Below are positions 52,554 to 61,464 of a DNA stretch of 64,000 nucleotides, piece by piece. Source of the stretch: an uncultured Sulfitobacter sp. (GTDB lineage: Bacteria > Pseudomonadota > Alphaproteobacteria > Rhodobacterales > Rhodobacteraceae); NCBI GenBank assembly GCA_937928635.1, contig CALFWM010000044.1, forward strand, positions 1-64,000. Direction: 5' to 3'. Numbering within the stretch: the first letter of the stretch is position 1; each line of letters opens with the position of its first letter. The translations under genes and the position numbers were made by a program. Below the pieces are notes generated by a model. That model searched no databases. It saw only the letters and a program-made list of their open reading frames with translations, and was not told where the DNA came from.

Positions 52554-55500
52554 GGGTGCTACGCGCGATCTTTTCCGGCATTGGCATCACTATCATGGTG
52601 GCGCTGGCACTGTCTGCTTTGCTGTGGTTTCTGGGCGCGTTTCTGGCGCTGGGGGACTGGCACCCGTTTGAAACCCTGATGGGCGCATTGGTGGGGCTGG
52701 CGATCTTGTGGATCATCGCCTTGCTGGTCATCCTGATCTTGTTGCTGACGGTCAAGAAAAAGGACGAAACCCTCACCGAAGACATTGTCACTATGGCCGA
52801 ACCTGTGGATGTCGAGGATGAGATCGTCTCCGAAGAACTGGGAGAGATGCGCGACAAGCTGAAATCCGCAATGCTCAAACTGCGCCGCTCGAAATCCGGA
52901 CGCACGCATCTTTACCAACTGCCCTGGTACATCATCATTGGCCCGCCGGGTGCGGGTAAAACCACGGCGATTGTGAATTCCGGCCTGCAATTCCCGCTGG
53001 CCGAAGACGGCGATGCGCAGGCCATTGGCGGCGTGGGGGGCACGCGCAACTGCGACTGGTGGTTCACCGATGATGCGGTGCTGGTGGATACCGCCGGGCG
53101 CTACACCACGCAGGAAAGTGATGCGGAGGCGGACAATGCCGCATGGCTCGGCTTTCTTGGCTTGCTCAAGAAACACCGCAAGCGCCAGCCGATCAACGGT
53201 GCAATTGTGGCGATCAGCCTGAGCGATCTGTCGATGCAGGATGAAACCACCCAAGCCGGGCACGCTACCGCCGTGCGCCGGCGTCTGCACGAATTGCGCG
53301 AAAAACTTGGGGTGCACTTCCCGGTTTATATCCTGTTCACCAAGGCGGACCTGATCGCCGGGTTCTCAGAGTTCTTTGATGATCTGCAAAAGGAAGAGCG
53401 CGCGCAGGTCTGGGGCTTTACCCTGCCATTTTCCAAGAAAGGCACCAAGGGCCGCGTGCTGGACGCGTTTAACAGTGAGTTTGATCTGTTGATTGACCAG
53501 CTGAATGGCCAATTGCTCGAAAAAGTGCAGGGGGAGGTCGACCCAGCGCGCCGCTCCATGCTGGCGACCTTCCCATCACAGGTGGCCTCTGTGCGCGGTG
53601 TTGCGCATGATTTTCTGGCCGCGCTCTTTCAGGACAACAAATATGAACATCGCCAAATGCTGCGCGGTGTTTATTTTACCTCCGGCACGCAGGAAGGCAC
53701 GCCAATTGACCGTTTGATGATGGGCATGGCGCGCACCTTTGGCATTGGACGTCAGGCAATCGGATCAGGGCGCGGCACGGGGCGGTCGTTTTTCCTGACC
53801 CAGCTGTTTCAGGACGTGATTTTCCGCGAGGCTGGTTTGGTCAGCGCGGATGACAAAGTGGAGCGTCGATACCGCTGGACCAAACGCGCCGCTTTCGCCG
53901 GGGTTGCCTTGGCGGCGGTGGGCATGGCTTGGGTCTGGGGGCAAAGCTATCTCGGCAACAAGGCGCTGCTGCAAACCACCGAACAAAGCATCGAAACCTA
54001 CCGCGAGGAGGCCGCGCTGATCGCCCCCAGCCCGGTAGGGGACACGGATTTTCTGTCGATTGTGCCCGCATTGAACCGCCTGCGTGATCTGGCCAACCCG
54101 CAATTGGCCAGCGTGGACCCCTCAGCGGGGCTGGGCTGGGGGCTGTACCAAGGCAAGGAACTGGCCAATCAGGAAAAACTGACTTACCGCTCTGCGCTCA
54201 ACACGCATTTTTTGCCCCGGCTTTTGTTGCGTCTGGAAAACCAGATGCAAAGCAATATCAACAATGCAGATGTGCTTTATGAAACGCTCAAGGTCTATCT
54301 GACATTGGGGCAGGTGGGGCCGCTGAACCCCGAGTTGGTCAGCAACTGGATGGCAGAAGACTGGGCCGCCGCCTTTCCCGATATCAGCCGCGAGACTTTG
54401 CGTGGCGACCTGACAGGGCATCTGGATGTGCTTATGTCCGCCCCGATGCAGCCCATCGCGCTGAACAATGATCTGGTGGAAGCGGTGCAAAAGGTGCTGA
54501 CCCAACTGCCACTGGCCGAACGGGTTTACAACGGCATCATCAATTCGCCCGTCGCCACCAATCTGCCCGAATGGCGGCTGACGGACGTGGGCGGGCCGGC
54601 GGTGGCGCGCGTCTTTAGCCGGTCTTCGGGTAAGGGGCTGAACGATGGGATCCCCGGCATTTACACCTATGCGGGTTTTCACGATGTTTTCTTGGAAGAG
54701 GCCTTGACGGTTGCCGCGCGCATTCAGCGCGAAAGCTGGATTTTGGGCGAGGCGGGCGCGCAGGAGCAATCGGAAGGTGCGCTGGTCAAGCTCAGCCGCG
54801 ATGTGCTGGGGCTTTATTACGATGATTTTGTGCTGGCTTATGACACCCTGCTGGGGGATGTGGACATCATCCCGATGAACGATCTGCTCTCCGCCGTGGA
54901 GGTCACCAATGTGCTGTCGGGCGCGACCTCTCCCATCCTGAACGTGCTCAACGCCGTGGCACAGGAAACCCGGCTGGCGGAGCAACGTGAGGTGGGCGCA
55001 CAGGCGGCGACGGCGGGCCTTGCCGATCCCGGCAGCCGCGTGTTGCGCACGCGTCTGTCCCCCAAAAGCCGTCTGTTTCTGGAAGCGATGATGAAGGCGC
55101 AGGCCGCGCAAACGGGCCGCGAACCTGCACCGCCGGGGACGTTTGTGGAGAAACACTTTGCCTGGCTGCATCTTCTGAGCACGCAACAGGACAACCAGCC
55201 TTCCCAGCTGGACGGCCTGATTGATCTGCTGAAAGAGGTCTATCAGGAGTTGAGCAATCTGAACTTCGCAGGTGGCGTCGGCAATCCGCAGGACAATTCC
55301 ACCGCCTTGCCGCGTTTTCAGGCGGAAGTGGGCCGGATCGAGGAAGGGCCGCTCAAACGCTGGGCCAGCCAGATTACGGTGGGGTCTAGCGGCGTTGCCA
55401 CTGAGGGCACGCGGGCAGGCATCAACACGCGCTGGCAGCAAAGCGTGCTGCCGATGTGCGAACGCGTGACCACCAACACCTATCCATTCAAACGCCGCGC

Positions 55501-56116
55501 CTCTGCGGACGCTCCGTTGCAGGAATTTGCGGAGCTGTTTCGCCCTGACGGACAGATGGACAGCTTTTTCAAACAGAACCTCGCGAAATTTGTCGATCAG
55601 ACCAAACGGCCCTGGTCATTCAAGACGGTGAACAACACCGATCTGGGCATTTCCCCGGCTGTGCTGAAGCAGTTTGAAAACGCGGCCCTGATCCGGGATG
55701 CGTTTTTTGCAGGCTCCCTTGCGATGGCGGTGAATTTCCAGATCACGCCAGAGGCGCTGGACCCGAAAGCGCGCGGTATCTTGCTGGAAATCGACGGCCA
55801 ACAGGTTGAATTTCGTCACCGCGACGGCACACCGCGCCCCTTTGCCATACGTTGGCCCGGGGCCGTGGGGGCGACGCGGGTGATGTTCACGCCGGAAAAA
55901 CGCAATTCGGAATCCGCAATCACCCACAACGGCAGCTGGGCGTGGTTCCGCATGCTGGACGCCGCTGAGGTGCGCAACACCAACGCACCCGACCGCAAGC
56001 GGGTGATTTTTAACATCGGTGGGCGGATCGCGATTTTCCAGATGCAATCCGGCTCCACCCTCAACCCCTTCACGCTAAAGGCCTTGGGTGCCTTTAGCTG
56101 TCCCAAGTCGTTCTGA
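52550..56116 (+). CDS. tssM: T6SS membrane complex protein TssM (IcmF)
   Basis: A 1188-residue inner-membrane protein. It has two N-terminal helices (about 10-32 and 42-67), a cytoplasmic NTPase-like domain with Walker A GPPGAGKTT at 131-139, a third helix (about 445-465), and a long periplasmic part of ~720 residues with the IcmF-related and C-terminal beta domains. With TssL it builds the trans-envelope channel for the needle. The Walker motif is intact. It overlaps tssL, and tagF is coupled downstream. Confidence 0.96.
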   Translation: MRVLRAIFSGIGITIMVALALSALLWFLGAFLALGDWHPFETLMGALVGLAILWIIALLVILILLLTVKKKDETLTEDIVTMAEPVDVEDEIVSEELGEMRDKLKSAMLKLRRSKSGRTHLYQLPWYIIIGPPGAGKTTAIVNSGLQFPLAEDGDAQAIGGVGGTRNCDWWFTDDAVLVDTAGRYTTQESDAEADNAAWLGFLGLLKKHRKRQPINGAIVAISLSDLSMQDETTQAGHATAVRRRLHELREKLGVHFPVYILFTKADLIAGFSEFFDDLQKEERAQVWGFTLPFSKKGTKGRVLDAFNSEFDLLIDQLNGQLLEKVQGEVDPARRSMLATFPSQVASVRGVAHDFLAALFQDNKYEHRQMLRGVYFTSGTQEGTPIDRLMMGMARTFGIGRQAIGSGRGTGRSFFLTQLFQDVIFREAGLVSADDKVERRYRWTKRAAFAGVALAAVGMAWVWGQSYLGNKALLQTTEQSIETYREEAALIAPSPVGDTDFLSIVPALNRLRDLANPQLASVDPSAGLGWGLYQGKELANQEKLTYRSALNTHFLPRLLLRLENQMQSNINNADVLYETLKVYLTLGQVGPLNPELVSNWMAEDWAAAFPDISRETLRGDLTGHLDVLMSAPMQPIALNNDLVEAVQKVLTQLPLAERVYNGIINSPVATNLPEWRLTDVGGPAVARVFSRSSGKGLNDGIPGIYTYAGFHDVFLEEALTVAARIQRESWILGEAGAQEQSEGALVKLSRDVLGLYYDDFVLAYDTLLGDVDIIPMNDLLSAVEVTNVLSGATSPILNVLNAVAQETRLAEQREVGAQAATAGLADPGSRVLRTRLSPKSRLFLEAMMKAQAAQTGREPAPPGTFVEKHFAWLHLLSTQQDNQPSQLDGLIDLLKEVYQELSNLNFAGGVGNPQDNSTALPRFQAEVGRIEEGPLKRWASQITVGSSGVATEGTRAGINTRWQQSVLPMCERVTTNTYPFKRRASADAPLQEFAELFRPDGQMDSFFKQNLAKFVDQTKRPWSFKTVNNTDLGISPAVLKQFENAALIRDAFFAGSLAMAVNFQITPEALDPKARGILLEIDGQQVEFRHRDGTPRPFAIRWPGAVGATRVMFTPEKRNSESAITHNGSWAWFRMLDAAEVRNTNAPDRKRVIFNIGGRIAIFQMQSGSTLNPFTLKALGAFSCPKSF

Positions 56117-56657
56117 TTTGGCGGTGGTGGGCGCATACGGCAAAATGCCCTGTCTGGGGGATTTCTTCCGCATCCGTTTGCCGCGCAGCTTTTGTGCGCC
56201 CTGGGATCAGTGGTTGCAAAACGTGCTGAGCAGCAATCGTGCAGCCCTGGGCGACAGGTGGGAAGGGTGCTATATGTCTGCGCCGATCTGGCGGTTTACG
56301 CTTGCGCCGGGGCTGGCCGGGCCAGATGCCGTGGCGGGCGTGCTGATGCCTTCGGTTGATAAGGTTGGCCGCAGCTTTCCCCTGACATTGGCGCGGGTGG
56401 GGGCTGGAGGCATGCCGGATGTGGGCGCGCTGGAAGATATCGCCCTTGCGGCCCTGGAAGACGACATGACCAAAGACCGATTGGACCAGATGCTGGGCGC
56501 GCTTGCGCCGTCAAACGCGCCTGCCACCCCAACACGAGGGGCCGAATGGTGTGCCGTTTTGGCCAACCAAACTATGCGCTTCACAACATCTGCCTTGCCC
56601 ACGGGGCAGAACGCCTTGCGCCTGTTTGATCTTGACGCAACGCCGGTGCGCGCATGA
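56088..56657 (+). CDS. tagF: T6SS regulator TagF (ImpM family)
   Basis: A protein of up to 189 residues of the TagF/ImpM family, with the opening GAYGKMPCLGDFFRIRLP, then FCAPWDQWLQ and the VLMPSVDKVGRSFPLTL core. TagF holds back T6SS assembly after translation in Pseudomonas and Agrobacterium. Start choice is uncertain: GTG 56088 overlaps tssM by 29 bases, while TTG 56118 or GTG 56124 would give the usual short lead before GxxGK. No ribosome site is clear, so translation is probably coupled to tssM. It overlaps pppA by 4 bases. Confidence 0.9.
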   Translation: MPLAVPSRSDLAVVGAYGKMPCLGDFFRIRLPRSFCAPWDQWLQNVLSSNRAALGDRWEGCYMSAPIWRFTLAPGLAGPDAVAGVLMPSVDKVGRSFPLTLARVGAGGMPDVGALEDIALAALEDDMTKDRLDQMLGALAPSNAPATPTRGAEWCAVLANQTMRFTTSALPTGQNALRLFDLDATPVRA

Positions 56658-57367
56658 CCAGATTACGCCATAATGCGGTCAGCCACGTGGGCCTTGTGCG
56701 CAAGGTCAATGAGGATGCGCTCCTGACCCTGCCAGAACAACGCATCTTTGTGGTGGCTGATGGCATGGGCGGGCATGCGGCGGGGGATGTGGCGGCCCAG
56801 ACGGTGGTCGATGCGGTTGCGGCCCTGCCGCTGGACAGCGCGCCGGCGGATCAAATGCGCGCGCTGCGTCAGGCGGTCATGGACGCACATCAAACCATCC
56901 TTGCCGAAATCGCCAACCGTGATGGGGCCATCATGGGCGCAACCGTTGTGGCGCTGATGATATCGGGCGCGCATTTTGTCTGTTTCTGGGCCGGGGACAG
57001 CCGCCTTTACCGCCTGCGCGGCGGCGAGATTGAGCTGCTGACGGCAGATCATTCGGTGGTGGGGGCCTTGGTGGCTGCGGGCCAGATGACCTGGGATGAG
57101 GCAGAACACCATCCGCAATCCAATACCATCACCCGCGCCGTGGGCGTGGGCGACACGCTGGAGCTTGACAAGATCAGAGGCGACGTGGAGCGCGGCGACC
57201 GCTACCTGATTTGCTCTGACGGATTAAACAAATACGCAGGCCTGAACACCCTGCGCGACGCGATGCAGGACGCCCCGCTTGAAACGGTCACAGACAAACT
57301 GCTGGGCATCGCCCTGAAAGGCGGCGGCGCTGACAATATCTCGATCGTTGTTGTAGATGTGGTCTAA
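56654..57367 (+). CDS. pppA: T6SS PP2C-type protein phosphatase PppA
   Basis: A 237-residue cytoplasmic serine/threonine phosphatase. Metal-binding motifs are NED at 19-21, DGMGGH at 36-41, the GDSR strand, a late CSDGL and the final GGADNISIVVVD. It removes the phosphate that PpkA places on Fha and so turns the T6SS off. It is the last gene of the T6SS operon, and the kinase gene is convergent 146 bases away. Confidence 0.95.
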   Translation: MTRLRHNAVSHVGLVRKVNEDALLTLPEQRIFVVADGMGGHAAGDVAAQTVVDAVAALPLDSAPADQMRALRQAVMDAHQTILAEIANRDGAIMGATVVALMISGAHFVCFWAGDSRLYRLRGGEIELLTADHSVVGALVAAGQMTWDEAEHHPQSNTITRAVGVGDTLELDKIRGDVERGDRYLICSDGLNKYAGLNTLRDAMQDAPLETVTDKLLGIALKGGGADNISIVVVDVV

Positions 57368-57441
57368 AGCCTTCGGTATTTGCCCCCCGCGGCAAAGCGC
57401 CGTCTTTCCCTCTTTCTGGCCATAACTCTTCCCGGAGGTTT

Positions 57442-57481
57442 GGAGGCAGAGCCTCCACAGACCCGGCGTGCCGGGTCTTTT
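57442..57481. terminator. Double hairpin terminator between pppA and ppkA
   Basis: Two adjacent stems: GGAGGC-AGA-GCCTCC (57442-57456) and AGACCCGG-CGTG-CCGGGTCT (57459-57478), the second running into four T residues on the plus strand. On the minus strand AGACCCGG is the 3' arm and no T-run follows. It therefore ends the long T6SS operon well, and the convergent ppkA message less surely. The rest of the 57368-57513 gap holds nothing else. Confidence 0.8.
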
Positions 57482-57513
57482 CCACGCGTCCACAACCGCA
57501 ACATCCCCGGCGT

Positions 57514-59715
57514 CTAGGGGGCGGCCGTCACCAGAATGCGGCTGTCGAGTGTTTGCACAGCCCCAACATAGGTGCGCAGCGCTTCAACAAACCCCGCCGC
57601 ACTTTCGACTGTGGGCCGGATCCCCTGAAAAATCTGATCCTCAGAATGCAGCACGATGAACTTTGTCTTGCCCAGCGATGTTTCATCCACTTCAAAGGCC
57701 AGTTTGCCGGGGTCGGCCACCGCCGCTGCCAAAGAATGGGCAAGCCGCACCGTGACGGGGCCGTCCTGACCTGCGCGCAGGTCCGCAATGGCGTTGTTTT
57801 CAATATTGGTGTTGGGCAAGAGGTGAAACACATTGCCCGTGACATCCAACGCTGAAACAAACAGATAGCCACTGGTCACCGCCGCAGGGATGGTCACATC
57901 AATCACCGGATTTTCACCAATAAAATAGCGGCCTGTCTGGTTTTCTGAGCCATCCGCCCCCATACGGAATGTGAGTTCAAACCCGCCCTCCGGCGCGTTG
58001 GGCAGAACCGCATCCACCAGACAGAGCGTTGGGTTCAGCACATCGACATTCAACAACAGATCACGCGCGCCAATGGCAGCAACCAGGGCGTCTGACAGGG
58101 TGGCGCGGGTGCCCACATCAGCGACTTTGCCCGCGACCAACACCTGATTTTCCGGGCCATACCCGGTGGGAGGGGCATCAATTAAGGTCAGTGGGCCGCA
58201 GTTTTCAGACGCCGCCAAAATCGGCTCCAGCGCGGCAGGGCTCAGGATCGGGGCCACAAATGTGATATCTGCTGTGCCCGTCAGCCCGCCGGGCAGGCCG
58301 TCCGGGCCAAGCAGCGCCATCAGTTGCGCGCGCTGCGTTGCATCCCCCGTTTCGCCGGTGATCGTGACCTCTGCGCCTTGCGCCTGCATCTGCCATTCGG
58401 GCAAGACGGATAACATACCGATCAATTGCGCAATGTCCGCGCCCCAGTTGTCGGGCAAATCACCGCTGGACAGGGTAAGGTCGGCCAAGCCGCCCAATTC
58501 GTCCATCAGGTTGGTGATCTCATCCTCAACCGCTTCTGAGGGCACGTTGCCGATCACTGCTGGTGCCTGACCCGCCACACGCTGCGCCATAAAGCTATAG
58601 GGTTCGGCGCGCGGATAGCTGGGGCCCAGCAGGCTGTCGAAAAAGCCACCAAAATATCCACCTGCGCCAAGTGCTGCGACAAGAACCACGGCAAGTGCCG
58701 CCATTTTGCCGCCACCCCCGTCGGTTTTTGCAGGGGCCGTGTCGGGCGTTTTCTGAACCGGGGTTTGCTTTGGCGGGGCGACAGGTGTTTTTTTGGCCGC
58801 TGTTGCCACAGGGCGCACGACGGTTTTGTCATCATCCGCTTCAATGTCACCCAACAGGGCCGCAATAGCAACTGCGGCGTCATCTTCAACCGTACCGCCA
58901 TCAATCTGCGCCAAGACCGCCTGCGCGGTCTGCAAACGGGCCGCGCGGTCGGGGTGGGTCATCTTGTCAATCAGCGACTTTAGCGGCTCTGGCACCCCCT
59001 CGGTGTCAAGCGGCTTTGCCTTGTGCTCGATCACCTCCATCGGGTTGGAACCGATTTTCGGGGCCGCGCCGCGATAGGCGGCCAGCAACAGCGCACCCAA
59101 GGCATATATGTCGGCGCGCGCATCGGTCTGACCGCTCAGCTGTTCCGGTGCAGCATAGGCGTATTTGCCGGCAAATTCATTGCCCACAATGGTTTGCGCG
59201 CCTTCATTGGTATCTTTTGCGATGCCAAAGTCGATGATCACCGCATCCGCAGGATTGCCGTGGCGCAGGATGATGTTGTCCGGGCTCAGATCACGGTGCA
59301 CGATCTTTTTGGCGTGGGCGGCAACCAGCCCTTCGGTGACACGGCGCGCGACGATCATCAAATCCTCGGCGGACATGCCACCTGCCTTGATCTTTGTATC
59401 AAGGTCGGGGCCTTCAACATAGTCCATCACAAGATAAACCAACCCGTCATCCGTGCGCTGGTTGTCAAAGTACCGCACCACCGCATCATGGCGGATTTCG
59501 CGCATTTCCTCTTCGCGCGTCATCAGCGCGAGAAAATCATCGTTGCGGGAAAACTCCTGCCGCAAGGCCTTGAGTGCCATCACCCGGCCTGAAATTTCCG
59601 AGCGTGCCTTGTAGACCTCAGAGGTGCCGCCCCGGCCCAATACTTCTTCGATGCGGTAGGTGTTGTTCAGGACATCCCCAACTTGAAAGATGCCCTGATG
59701 CTGCGCAGCGCTCAT
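57514..59715 (-). CDS. ppkA: T6SS serine/threonine kinase PpkA with DUF4384-like periplasmic end
   Basis: A 733-residue transmembrane kinase. The cytoplasmic kinase domain (about 20-270) has the glycine loop LGRGGTSEV, Lys49, HRD at 140-142, DFG at 162-164 and APE around 189-191. An Ala/Pro linker and one helix (about 338-356) follow. The periplasmic part contains a two-cysteine domain (Cys506, Cys565) and a DUF4384-like end (YLFVSALDVTGNVFHLLPN at 617-635). Pseudomonas PpkA ends differently, in a von Willebrand domain. I chose the ATG at 59715, because the longer frame to 59784 begins with TTG and overlaps the OmpA gene. It is expected to phosphorylate Fha. Confidence 0.92.
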   Translation of the reverse strand: MSAAQHQGIFQVGDVLNNTYRIEEVLGRGGTSEVYKARSEISGRVMALKALRQEFSRNDDFLALMTREEEMREIRHDAVVRYFDNQRTDDGLVYLVMDYVEGPDLDTKIKAGGMSAEDLMIVARRVTEGLVAAHAKKIVHRDLSPDNIILRHGNPADAVIIDFGIAKDTNEGAQTIVGNEFAGKYAYAAPEQLSGQTDARADIYALGALLLAAYRGAAPKIGSNPMEVIEHKAKPLDTEGVPEPLKSLIDKMTHPDRAARLQTAQAVLAQIDGGTVEDDAAVAIAALLGDIEADDDKTVVRPVATAAKKTPVAPPKQTPVQKTPDTAPAKTDGGGGKMAALAVVLVAALGAGGYFGGFFDSLLGPSYPRAEPYSFMAQRVAGQAPAVIGNVPSEAVEDEITNLMDELGGLADLTLSSGDLPDNWGADIAQLIGMLSVLPEWQMQAQGAEVTITGETGDATQRAQLMALLGPDGLPGGLTGTADITFVAPILSPAALEPILAASENCGPLTLIDAPPTGYGPENQVLVAGKVADVGTRATLSDALVAAIGARDLLLNVDVLNPTLCLVDAVLPNAPEGGFELTFRMGADGSENQTGRYFIGENPVIDVTIPAAVTSGYLFVSALDVTGNVFHLLPNTNIENNAIADLRAGQDGPVTVRLAHSLAAAVADPGKLAFEVDETSLGKTKFIVLHSEDQIFQGIRPTVESAAGFVEALRTYVGAVQTLDSRILVTAAP

Positions 59716-59761
59716 GAAAGCGGTCCGTTCATGTGCGGCGTCCGGTCCCGTGCCGTCACGT

Positions 59762-60379
59762 TCAGCTAAGCGCCTGGAATTCAACGCGGCGGTTCACATC
59801 CGCACCGGGGTTGTTGCTGTCAAACAAGAACCGTTCCCCCAGGCCCTGGGCATCCATGCGATCCTCGGGAAAGCCGCAATCGCTGGCCAAATGCCGTTTT
59901 ACTTCTTCGGCACGTAGTTTTGACAAACGTTCGTTGTACTCGGCGGAGCCGGAGGCATCGGTGTGGCCCAAAATGCGGATTTTCTGCACATCGGCGGCTT
60001 TGAGGGCGGCGCAGAGGCCCGCGAGCTTTGGCTTTTGATCTGGACGCAGTGCCGCGCTGTCATAGTCAAACACAACGTTCACATGCACCTGTTCCTCTTT
60101 CGGAACGGCGGTTGCGATCTCTTGCGCTGTTGGGGCGGTGGCGGTTTGGGTGACGGTGGTTGTCGTAGTGGTTGCGGCCTGCGTGTCCGTTGCCGCAGAA
60201 TCCGGGTTGAAAATTTTCAATCCACGGGTTTTGTGCTTTCTGAATTTGTCGGCCATTTCCTCCACCGACAGTTCTTCGGCGGTTGCAGACGTGGTAAGAA
60301 CGGGCGTGCCAAGCAGGCAAACACCCATGACAAAGCAAAGGAGGGGGCTGGTCACAGCCTGTGCGATCTGCTGTTTCAT
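59762..60379 (-). CDS. OmpA-family peptidoglycan-binding protein
   Basis: A 205-residue exported protein. It has a signal peptide (about 1-34, cleavage near TATAEE), a Thr/Ala-rich spacer (about 60-90) and an OmpA domain (about 98-205) with the GHTDASGS loop, Asp141 and Arg156 for peptidoglycan binding. ATG 60379 gives a normal signal sequence; an upstream in-frame start adds 19 unlikely residues. It lies 46 bases upstream of ppkA on the same strand. It could feed cell-wall information to the kinase's periplasmic domain, in the way TagQ/R/S proteins do in Pseudomonas. That link is inferred. Confidence 0.9.
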   Translation of the reverse strand: MKQQIAQAVTSPLLCFVMGVCLLGTPVLTTSATAEELSVEEMADKFRKHKTRGLKIFNPDSAATDTQAATTTTTTVTQTATAPTAQEIATAVPKEEQVHVNVVFDYDSAALRPDQKPKLAGLCAALKAADVQKIRILGHTDASGSAEYNERLSKLRAEEVKRHLASDCGFPEDRMDAQGLGERFLFDSNNPGADVNRRVEFQALS

Positions 60380-60568
60380 TGTAAATGCTTTCGGTTGAAA
60401 AAAATCTGTATGCAAAGCTAACCCATAATCGGGCAAAAGCCAAGGAATTTAGGTGTTTGGTGACGGAAGGATTGATCGGTCATACCGTTGACAAACGCCC
60501 TGTTGCTGGCCCACCCTGACGCGATATTTGACATCAGTTATTAAGATTTGAACGAAAGTCTGACCTGC
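60380..60568. promoter_or_regulatory. Divergent region between the ppkA-ompA unit and the M15 peptidase gene
   Basis: This 189-base AT-richer gap carries TTGACA boxes on the plus strand at 60488-60493 and 60528-60533, good matches to alphaproteobacterial -35 elements. No clear -10 partner was found at the usual distance. It presumably drives both directions. Confidence 0.35.
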
Positions 60569-61426
60569 ATGCGTGCCACCCATCTTATCCTCGGAGCGAT
60601 TGCACTGCTTGCCTTGCCGTTGATCGTGCTGGCGGTGGTCTATGCGGTGCAAAAGGATGATTTTGACGTCAACGCCACGGGGCCCAGCATAGACAGTGGC
60701 GCGCGGATCGAGATTGAGCGGTTGCGTCAGCAGATGGAGGCCCTGCAAGGGCAGGTGGCGGCCCTGCAAGAGCAGGTGCAACGGCTTGAGGCCCGCCCAC
60801 TGGCATCTGTGCCGCAAGGGGACAGCTTTGGCACGCAACAGGACAACGGGTTTGTGCCAGATGGTGACAACGCCATTGCGGATGCCTATGCGCAGGTTGT
60901 TCTGATCGCCAACAGGCGCAATGTGAACAAAGGCATCAACGTTGCGGGGTCGCGGTGGCTGGAGCAGTTTCTGGGCCGCCCGCGCGAAAACCTGAGCGAC
61001 AAATGCGAACCCATGACAAACCCAAAGCTGAAATCCATGCTGGTGGTGGCCAATGTTGGCCCGATCCGGGTGTCGATGTTGCAGCCTGCGGTCGACAGTA
61101 TCACGCGGGTTTTTGAAAAGGTAAAGGCGACCGATCCTGACCTTTACGCGCGCATCAACACCGCCGGGTCGCTCTGTGTGCGCCAGATCAGGGGCACGCA
61201 GGGGCGCACCTCAACCCATTCGTTTGGTCTGGCGGTGGATCTGAACATTGACGGCAAACTCGACACGCTGGGGGATGGCAAAACCCAGCTGGGCCTGACC
61301 ATTCTTGCCGATTTTTTCAACGAAGAAGGCTGGGCCTGGGGCGCGGCTTGGGGGCGCGAAGACTCCATGCATTTTGAGGTTTCCAAACAGATGCTGGAAC
61401 AATGGCGCAAAGAGGGTAAGATATAA
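60569..61426 (+). CDS. Membrane-anchored M15-family peptidoglycan peptidase (D-Ala-D-Ala carboxypeptidase/endolysin-like)
   Basis: A 285-residue protein with an N-terminal membrane helix (about 7-26), a short coiled coil (about 46-75, heptads of Leu and Gln), and a C-terminal M15 domain. Zinc ligands fit His217 and Asp224 (STHSFGLAVDLNID) and His268 (MHFE), the H-x6-D...H layout of this group. It should cut peptide stems of peptidoglycan in the periplasm. ATG 60569 is chosen over a TTG at 60548. It lies between T6SS-linked genes and a caspase-like gene. It could open the wall for assembly, or be a conventional remodelling enzyme. The membrane anchor argues against a secreted effector. Confidence 0.85.
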   Translation: MRATHLILGAIALLALPLIVLAVVYAVQKDDFDVNATGPSIDSGARIEIERLRQQMEALQGQVAALQEQVQRLEARPLASVPQGDSFGTQQDNGFVPDGDNAIADAYAQVVLIANRRNVNKGINVAGSRWLEQFLGRPRENLSDKCEPMTNPKLKSMLVVANVGPIRVSMLQPAVDSITRVFEKVKATDPDLYARINTAGSLCVRQIRGTQGRTSTHSFGLAVDLNIDGKLDTLGDGKTQLGLTILADFFNEEGWAWGAAWGREDSMHFEVSKQMLEQWRKEGKI

Positions 61427-61464
61427 AAAATTATACGGTTTCAGATTTTCAGGGATGTCGAATT

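Noticed and set aside
54122-55441. Minus-strand open frame of 439 codons inside tssM
   Set aside because: It overlaps the periplasmic part of TssM. The translation is Arg/His/Gln-rich with no motif.
60569-61426. M15 peptidase as a T6SS effector
   Set aside because: It has an N-terminal membrane helix, is not beside vgrG or PAAR, and has no immunity gene next to it. A resident wall enzyme is more likely.
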